Positions 58,059-64,000 of a DNA stretch of 64,000 nucleotides are shown here, piece by piece. The translations under genes and the position numbers were made by a program. This DNA is from Symbiodinium sp. CCMP2592. Its lineage: Eukaryota > Sar > Dinophyceae > Suessiales > Symbiodiniaceae. Each line of letters begins with the position of its first letter. Position 1 is the first letter of the stretch. Location: NCBI GenBank assembly GCA_905221615.1, contig CAJNDT010006149.1, positions 124,001 to 188,000 of the forward strand, in the 5' to 3' direction. The notes beneath the pieces are model-generated. The model searched no databases. It worked only from the letters and a program-made list of their open reading frames with translations, and had not been told where the DNA came from.

Positions 58059-58734
58059 ATGAGTGATCATGGCAGCTCTGGACCTCCGGAGCCCTCTTCT
58101 GATGAGCTGGAAAGCATGGAACGCACCCCGCGTGATCAGCAGGTCCAAGGACCGCCCACGGCTGCAGACTTGGCCCCCAGGGGGCCGCCAAAGCCTACTC
58201 CTGTACACTACGATGCTGCTCACCATGCATTGCCTCCTGCAGTGGCTGATCCAGCCCCAGCTTCCGACAGTGACGACGCCAGAGAGGACGACAGCCGCCA
58301 AGCCAGGGCCTGCCCACGGCATGTCGCGACGACGACCCCGTGAATCGTCTTCCTCCAGCTCCAGCTCTGAGGCCCATGACGACGCAGATGCTGACGACGA
58401 CGAAGTGGAACCAGATGCAACAGCAGATGCCAACGACAGCCCGGCTGACGGTGGATACTGGTCTGAAACCTCACTGGTCTTGGAAGGCCAGGACTTGGCC
58501 GATGCCTGCGACACCATCGTCACCCTGTACCGCCGCCAGCTCACGGAGCTCCACGAGGACATTAGCAGCAGGAATGTGGGAGCACGTGTCGGCGCTCGTT
58601 TGCGACTGCTTCAATGGCCACAGGTCCAGGGATTGGCTACCCAGCGCCTGGAAGGGCGCTATCTTCGGGAGTGGACCCAGACAGAGCATAAGCTCACACA
58701 TGTATATCATACAGGGGACACCGAAAATGACTGA
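58059..58734 (+). pseudogene. LINE ORF1, acidic, frameshifted
   Basis: Starts MSDHGSSGPPEPSSDELES, hydrophilic and Pro/Asp/Ser-rich; a frameshift at about 58270-58330 leads into a Ser run and an Asp/Glu-rich stretch (EAHDDADADDDEVEPDA), then a helical part (LADACDTIVTLYRRQLTELHED). No RNA-recognition motif or zinc knuckle is visible. The stop TGA at 58732-58734 overlaps the ATG of ORF2 at 58727-58729. About 220 residues; function by position only. Confidence 0.6.
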
Positions 58735-60375
58735 TGCACTGCCAGCGGCACGGCCCCCGGCTTTGCCTCCTCCTGGCAGACCCAGGAACCACTGCACTGT
58801 GCGATTTCAGCCTCTTAGACATCTCCACCCCTTTGGCCCCTTCCTTAGGCACCTTAAGCTCCCTAAAAGACCTTACCCCACAAGGAGTGTGCTCTCGGCT
58901 GCCGCGGTCAAAGCTGCTCCTCTGCCATCTCAGCTGCTTGCAGCCACTGACGCCGCAGGCAGAGACAAGCTGGCCCAGGGATCGATTGCGCCCATTCCCA
59001 GACATGTCAAACGAGCATTCAAGCGAGCATGCGGCAGAGCTGCCAGATCCACTATAGGGGGTACTTGGTATAGGGAACAATGGCATAGCATACGTACCCT
59101 TGGCCAGCTTGCTAGACCTGCCTCCCCTGATAATACTAGGCCCGCCTCAAGGACCCGCCAGGCACCAAGCAATCGCCCGAATAAGGACAGCTTAAGACTG
59201 CTATCTTGGAATGCCGGAGGACTATCGTCTCATGTCTATCAAGAACTCCTTGCTTGGATCGATCAACAAAACTGCTATCAGATCATCATCATCCAAGAAA
59301 CACATTGGACTTGTGAATCTGATTTCACATCAGGGCCCTGGCTCTGTATGCACTCCTCAGGCTACACATGTTCGCCCCCGGACAAGTCCAGTGGTGTGCT
59401 GGTGATGCTCTCCAAGAAGCATTTCGAGGATGCAGCAGTACACGAGCCGGTTCCAGGCAGGGTTCTTCAGGTTCGAGCGACGGTCAAAACGAGCAAGCTT
59501 CCACTTACGGTGGTAGGGGTCTATCAACATGTCTGGCGGACTCACTTGTCCACAGTGCAGAACCTTGAACTGCGCAGAGGAGTCTGCCATGCTGTCTCCA
59601 CTATTGGGCAGCAAACCCCTCAGCGCCATCACCTCATCATTGCAGGCGACATTAATGCTAAGCTCACCCCGCAACACCCTCATGTAGGTGGTGCAGGTGC
59701 AGCCACCCGCTCTCCGGCGGCCAACCACTCGCCGGAGCTGCAGCAGCTGCTTGCCGAAGGCGACTTATGCGCCCTGAACACTTGGCACACACCTCACCGT
59801 GACACGTATGTGACACCGACCCGCAATAGTCAAATAGACTTTGTAGTGGTTCGCTGTGCCGAAGCCAAGGGGAAGGCTAAGCATTGTGCACCCCTCGTGC
59901 AGTTCCCTGTCGCGGGCTGGCGGCAGGCTGGCCACCGCCCGCTGCATGCTGAGCTGTGGCTGCGACCGTTTCGCAGGCAGGAAACAGCCCAATTGCCTGC
60001 CCAGCACCGCTGCCAAGTAGATGTTCTGCAGCAGGCAGTGGCAGACCAGACTGAAACTGCACAAGCCATGCAGACTCATGTTGAGGCTCGCGTGCAGCAG
60101 CTGCTGCAGCAGTCCTCTCCGAATGCCTCATGCCTTCAGGCCAGTCTGAATTTGATCTTGTGGGATGCAGCTGAGAGATCCTTCCCGGTCAAGTCACGAC
60201 CGGATAATCGTATAAGCGCTAATCCACAATACAAAGCCTCTGCCCGGCAGACGTGGGCCCTGTATGCCAGACTCAAATCAGCCTCAGTGGCCACCTTCTC
60301 TCGCATTTGGCGAAAATGGCACTTGCTAGCGCAGTTTCGAAAAGCCTCCCGGGCTCTTCGGCAACAAAGCCTGAA
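58727..60375 (+). CDS. LINE ORF2 N-terminus: APE-type endonuclease
   Basis: Nicks target DNA to prime reverse transcription. Met 58727 is chosen because it overlaps the ORF1 stop. After a Pro/Arg-rich leader of about 155 residues the APE motifs follow in order: LLSWNAGGL (Asn, about 59196-59222), IIIIQETHW (Glu, about 59281-59307), GDINAKL (Asp/Asn, about 59645-59665), SQIDFVVVR (about 59827-59853) and GHRPLHAEL (His, about 59929-59955). The last usually reads SDH; here GH. The domain is free of breaks. A basic linker leads to RT; the frame changes near 60375. Confidence 0.88.
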
Positions 60376-61850
60376 CAGCAAATTCAGGAAGCTGAAGAGG
60401 CTGCTGCCCGCCATGATCAGAGAACCCTCTACCAAATAATCAAACGTATGGCACCAAAGTCCTATAAGACCGCCTCTCGCCTGCTAGGCCCCGATGGTCG
60501 GTTGATGACGCCTTCTGGCGAACTGCAGGTAATTCTCCAGCATGGCAAGCAAACTTTTGCAGCCTTGATGGATGTTGAACATCTGCTCGTGCCACACGAG
60601 CCACTTCACATCTCTGAGCAAAGCCTGCAAGATGAACTTCGTGCCCTAAAACTTCGTAAAGCAGTGCCTGCCCATATCGCACCGGCAGCCGTTTGGAAGC
60701 AGTGTTATGCCTGTCTTGGCAGCTGCCTTGCTCGGGCTCTTAACGATCACTTTGCCCTGCCAGCTCAGCAGCCGCTTCAGCATGATTGGAAGGACTGCTA
60801 CAGCAAGTGGCTCCCGAAACCAAACAAACCACCGGTTTCTGTTGAAGCAGTCCGATCGGACTCCAATGCCCGACGACCAAAGCATTTGCAGGTGCCCTTC
60901 GTGAGCGACTACTACAAGTTCTTCACCCAGCCTTGGCCTCGCTTCCTCAATTTGCATACATCAAACAGAGGGGCACACAGGAGGCCCTCCTTAGGGTTCA
61001 TATGCACTTCCATCATGTTGTCTGCATGCTGAAAGACAACATTGTGGATCGATTTCAGCAAAAGGCAGGCAAGAAGGCTGCCAAGTGCATTGGAGCAATG
61101 AGCCTGTCATTAGATCTTTCGCGTGCATTTGACAGTGCGAGCCGACCGGAGGTGTATCAAACCATGCTCCATCATGGGGTTCCAAAGGAGGTAGTTAATG
61201 CCGTACAGCAGCTTCACCTGCATGCTCTTTACAAATATCAGGTTGGACAAAACAGCCATGGAGCCACAAGCACCACCAATGGCGTGAAGCAAGGATGTAA
61301 AATCGCACCATACCTTTGGTGCTTCCTAACCTTGCGGTTCATGGAGCTTCTCATGCAGTCACGGAGTGAGCAATGGCTAGTTCACATCATGACGATCTTC
61401 GCGGATGATGTGTGGTCCAATTGGATAATCCGTAGCCTTGCTGATTTCAGACAAGCGAAAGCTGATCTTGAACTCATTCTAACTGTCCTTGAGTCTCTTC
61501 ACCTCACTGTCAATTATAAAAAGACGGCCATCCTGCTTATTCTTGAAGGCAAAGAGGCTGTGAAAATCCTTCGGGACCATACCACCACCAAGGCCGGTCA
61601 GCACCTTCTTCGGCTCACTGTGCCAGGCCGCGACTGCACTCTTCCGATAAAGGCACAACATGAATACTTGGGGTCGATAGTCTCCTGTAAGGGTCGTCCA
61701 AACTTGAATGCTGACCACCGTGTGAAGGCCGGCAACGGCCGATATCAAGCTCTTCGTCGAACCCTTAATGGGCATCATGTACTTACGGCTCATAACAGGA
61801 TTCGCCTTTGGACAGCATTGTGCAGACCAGTGCTCATTATTCACTGACTG
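60376..61850 (+). pseudogene. LINE ORF2: reverse transcriptase
   Basis: Linker QRTLYQIIKRMAPKS (about 60420-60460), then LRALKLRKAVPAHIAPAAVW, WLPKPNKPPVSVEAVR; a frameshift between about 60850 and 60950; LPQFAYIKQRGTQEAL; palm A LSLDLSRAFDSASR (about 61107-61148); NGVKQGCKIAPYLW; catalytic IFADDVWSNW (about 61396-61425); thumb with HEYLGSIVSCKGRPN. The next frameshift lies near 61840. FADD is typical for non-LTR RTs. Same architecture as 40016-41763, and complete except for the frame changes. Confidence 0.9.
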
Positions 61851-63756
61851 CGGTCGGAGTGACACGCAAAGGTCTTGACAAGCTGACGAAAGCCCCGACC
61901 AAGCAGCTGCGGGCCGCTCTCAGGCAGCCAGCGCACATAAGCCACTCAACCACAGCCCAGATTTGGCAACAGGCGGGTCACCCACTTCCTGCTCAACAGC
62001 TCGTTCAGAGCCTGGAACAGTATGTCCTTAAACAAAGAACCCGGGCCACTACTGCACCTCATATCACCACAATGCCCCAGGTCCTGCAGTATGCTGAAGA
62101 ACAGCTCCGCCAGCTGCAGCTCCTCGCCTCTGCTTCTCTGCGAGAGGAGCGCACAGCTGATGATGCACCCGTGCAGACCGTAGCCTGTCCTGAGTGCGGC
62201 GAGCAATTTTCTAGTCTTAATGGCATGCGCATACATAGTCAGCTTGCTCACGGCAGGCTGCCGGCACACCCAAAGTGCCCCACTACCTTTGATGCAGTGG
62301 CTCACTCAGTGGGAGGCCTCTGCCGTCTCTGCCACCGCCGCTTCTTCAGGTATCAGCAACTGGTTAAGCACATCAACACAGAAGCATGCGAGGCTCTTGG
62401 AGGTGAAAGCTTCATTCGCAAACCTGTTGAATTGGATGAGCCTCAGGCAGCGAGTGAGATGCCACCGGCAACCTCTTCCGATAGCCGTACTCTACCAGTG
62501 GAAAACATACCTGAGGATCAGTTTTCGGAGTGTGCACAGCTGGGCCTCCTGGCCCTTGCAGCCGGGTGCCCGCAAGGATCTTCTTGAGCGCTGTGTCTTG
62601 TGCTACATGTGGCTTGCCAGCTCAAAGCACGTAAAGCAGCACATGAATACTGTTCAATCTCAAGAGCTAGGGGACATTCCTGAAAGGGCTCTTGTGCTCT
62701 GCAAGACATTCAAGTCCCAGCTAACTCGAGGACGAGCATGCATGTACTGCAAATCCACCGTAGGAGCTCCGGGCAGGCATTCTACCCAGTGCACCGCTCT
62801 ATACCAGGCCTCCACGGCAGCCCTTCTCGTACAGGATCAGCTCCAACTACGGGGGAGAACGCAGAGGCCGACATCTTCCGTTACTGTTTTCCCAGCGGAG
62901 CTCCTCCTACGAGCACCCCGACAACAGCGACGCCATCAGATGCGGCGACACCGGCACCGTCACCGGTACCGCCTCAGGCCCCATCGAGATCCAAGCGACA
63001 GAGGCCGGACCACCATCAGCGCCCACATCATCCTCGGGGACACACCTTCGCGACCTACCAGCCGATGTACTCGAACCCTCAGGAGCAGAAGATGATGGCC
63101 ATAACCAAGCTGCTGCTTCAGCACGAAGATCGCATCAATTGCCTCAGCCTGGATCGCGGCCTGGTGATGTTTCTGAAGGAGGACACCCACAGTGTTCTCC
63201 CGGCGATGATGCGAGCAGCCAAAGAGTGGAACGCTCGCAAAGATCAAGGAGACGATCGCCTAGTCTCGCCTCTCCGGACTGTGCTCCTGGCGAACCTCAT
63301 CAAGGAGTTACAGCAGCGACTGCAGCATGTAGTGGCCACTCAAGAGGGGAGGGAGTCTTTGCGGAAAGCCAAATGGCTGGCAGAGAATGGGGACTGGTAC
63401 TACATGAAGTGGTGCAGGAAAACCAAGACTCTCATCCCCAAAGAGGACAAAACACCTCTGCAGCACACCGAGGCTGTCAGAGTGCTGAGCTTTCTCTACG
63501 AGAACTTGAAGTACGACATCATTCAAAACTTCAAAAGCACTCAGAAGCTTCAACACCGGGAGGATCAGAATCGCACATCAGCCACATTTCTGGTGGACAT
63601 CTCCCTGAGGGGCTCTCTGGCTCAGGAGGTCTACGAGCACTTCGAGAACTGATCAGCTGCTCCCTCACCGGACTCATTGGCATGAGTCTCAAGAAGGAGA
63701 GCATGGTTCGGAAGCCGGCGGCCACGCAGCTGGCCCAGCTCATGTTCGGCAGCTAA
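61851..63756 (+). pseudogene. LINE ORF2: C2H2 fingers and conserved C-terminal domain
   Basis: Begins LRAALRQPAHISHSTTAQIW; a C2H2 finger CPECGEQFSSLNGMRIHSQLAH (C-x2-C-x12-H-x4-H, about 62185-62260); CRLCHRRFFRYQQLVKH (about 62323-62373); CVLCYMWLASSKHVKQH (about 62595-62645); CMYCKSTVGAPGRHSTQC. From about 63065 a helical domain (ITKLLLQHEDRINCLSLDRG, SPLRTVLLANLIKELQQRL, WYYMKWCRKTKTLIP, FLVDISLRGSLAQ) with no family I can name; it is shared with the first LINE (39480-40015 plus 38317-38230). Frameshifts near 62560, 62820 and 63650. Fingers here probably bind element RNA or target DNA (inference). Confidence 0.75.
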
Positions 63757-64000
63757 CCCCAGCTGCCAACTTGGATGAACTACGAGAGGTGAATGCTACA
63801 ACGTCTGGCTCTCAGTCCGAGGCGTCCCGACCCCTCAGTGTGCATCGGTTTGATCTGCCATCCTTCCGATTGCATAATCCGCATAACCTCTGCCCTCTGC
63901 TATCTGAAGGCTGTTGTCTACAGTCTGTGGGCAGCGGCTGTGCACACGTGCAACATGTTCAACATGTTCATCCTGCCACAGGTGCTTAGGGGACTTGTTG
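63757..64000 (+). pseudogene. LINE ORF2: start of USP (C19) protease domain
   Basis: The frame reads SVHRFDLPSFRLHNPHN, then after a one-base shift near 63885 LCYLKAVVYSLWAAAVHTC, the Cys box of ubiquitin-specific proteases (CY-x2-A-V-x-SL), in the same place relative to the preceding domain as the Cys box of the first LINE at about 37960. The rest of the domain lies beyond the window. Confidence 0.7.

Larger units (their letters stand above)
58059..64000 (+). mobile_element. LINE (APE-type non-LTR retrotransposon), open at the right edge
   Basis: Two ORFs in plus orientation: a short acidic ORF1 and a giant ORF2 with endonuclease, RT, zinc fingers, C-terminal domain and USP protease that runs off the window. 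Start is set at the first ORF1 Met; the true 5' end is not visible. About eight frameshifts but no in-frame stop within the coding frames was noticed, a pattern that could reflect indel errors as well as decay. RT and downstream domains are homologous to the LINE at 37198-41765 but clearly diverged. Confidence 0.9.

Overview
The window looks like nuclear DNA of a dinoflagellate. Three lines of evidence point there. (1) A Rab2-like GTPase gene can be rebuilt only with GC-AG and GA-AG as well as GT-AG introns, always with AG|G acceptors, and it has very short exons. (2) The mobile elements carry gag proteins with CCCH zinc fingers and very long LINE ORFs of a kind seen in dinoflagellate assemblies. 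(3) Nearly all remaining space is simple repeats and unrecognised intergenic DNA. The genus cannot be told from the sequence. Nothing looks bacterial, organellar or viral.

Layout. 1-3906 (minus): broken gag of a copia-like element that runs off the left edge. 4.4-5.1 and 7.5-8.4 kb: (TAC)/(CTG)/(CCA) triplet arrays. 8768-16996 (minus): a structurally complete Ty1/copia element with 283-bp LTRs, ATTAC target duplications, a half-tRNA(iMet)-type primer site, polypurine tract, an intact 912-aa gag, then protease, a 2OG-Fe(II)-dioxygenase-like domain, integrase, RT and RNase H (pol is frameshifted and has stops). 17.0-28.5 kb: an 85-bp perfect palindrome, microsatellites, a dispersed hairpin repeat, no recognised gene. 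28.6-32.3 kb (minus): at least seven exons of a Rab2 gene. 33-34.5 kb: (TAG)n. 34.7-36.7 kb (minus): a Cys-rich remnant and an intact 299-aa ORF whose domain is related to the dioxygenase-like domain of the copia pol. 37.2-41.8 kb (minus): a 5'-truncated LINE with RT and a ubiquitin-specific-protease (USP, C19) domain, whose middle 1.7 kb is inverted. 41.8-43.3 kb: (TAG)-family arrays; 43.4-44.2 kb an unrecognised broken ORF. 47.4-50.6 kb: AT-rich island with inverted-repeat ends and palindromic minisatellites. 51.5-58.0 kb: no recognised gene. 58.06-64 kb (plus): a LINE with ORF1, then APE endonuclease, RT, C2H2 fingers, a conserved C-terminal domain and the start of a USP domain at the right edge.

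How the parts fit: this is a transposon-rich intergenic landscape around one host gene. The copia pol follows the normal order PR-IN-RT-RH but has a dioxygenase-like module between PR and IN. The two LINEs share the order RT-zinc fingers-CTD-USP; comparing them is what reveals the inversion in the first. Many LINE and pol lesions are single-base frameshifts, so some may be assembly indels rather than true decay.
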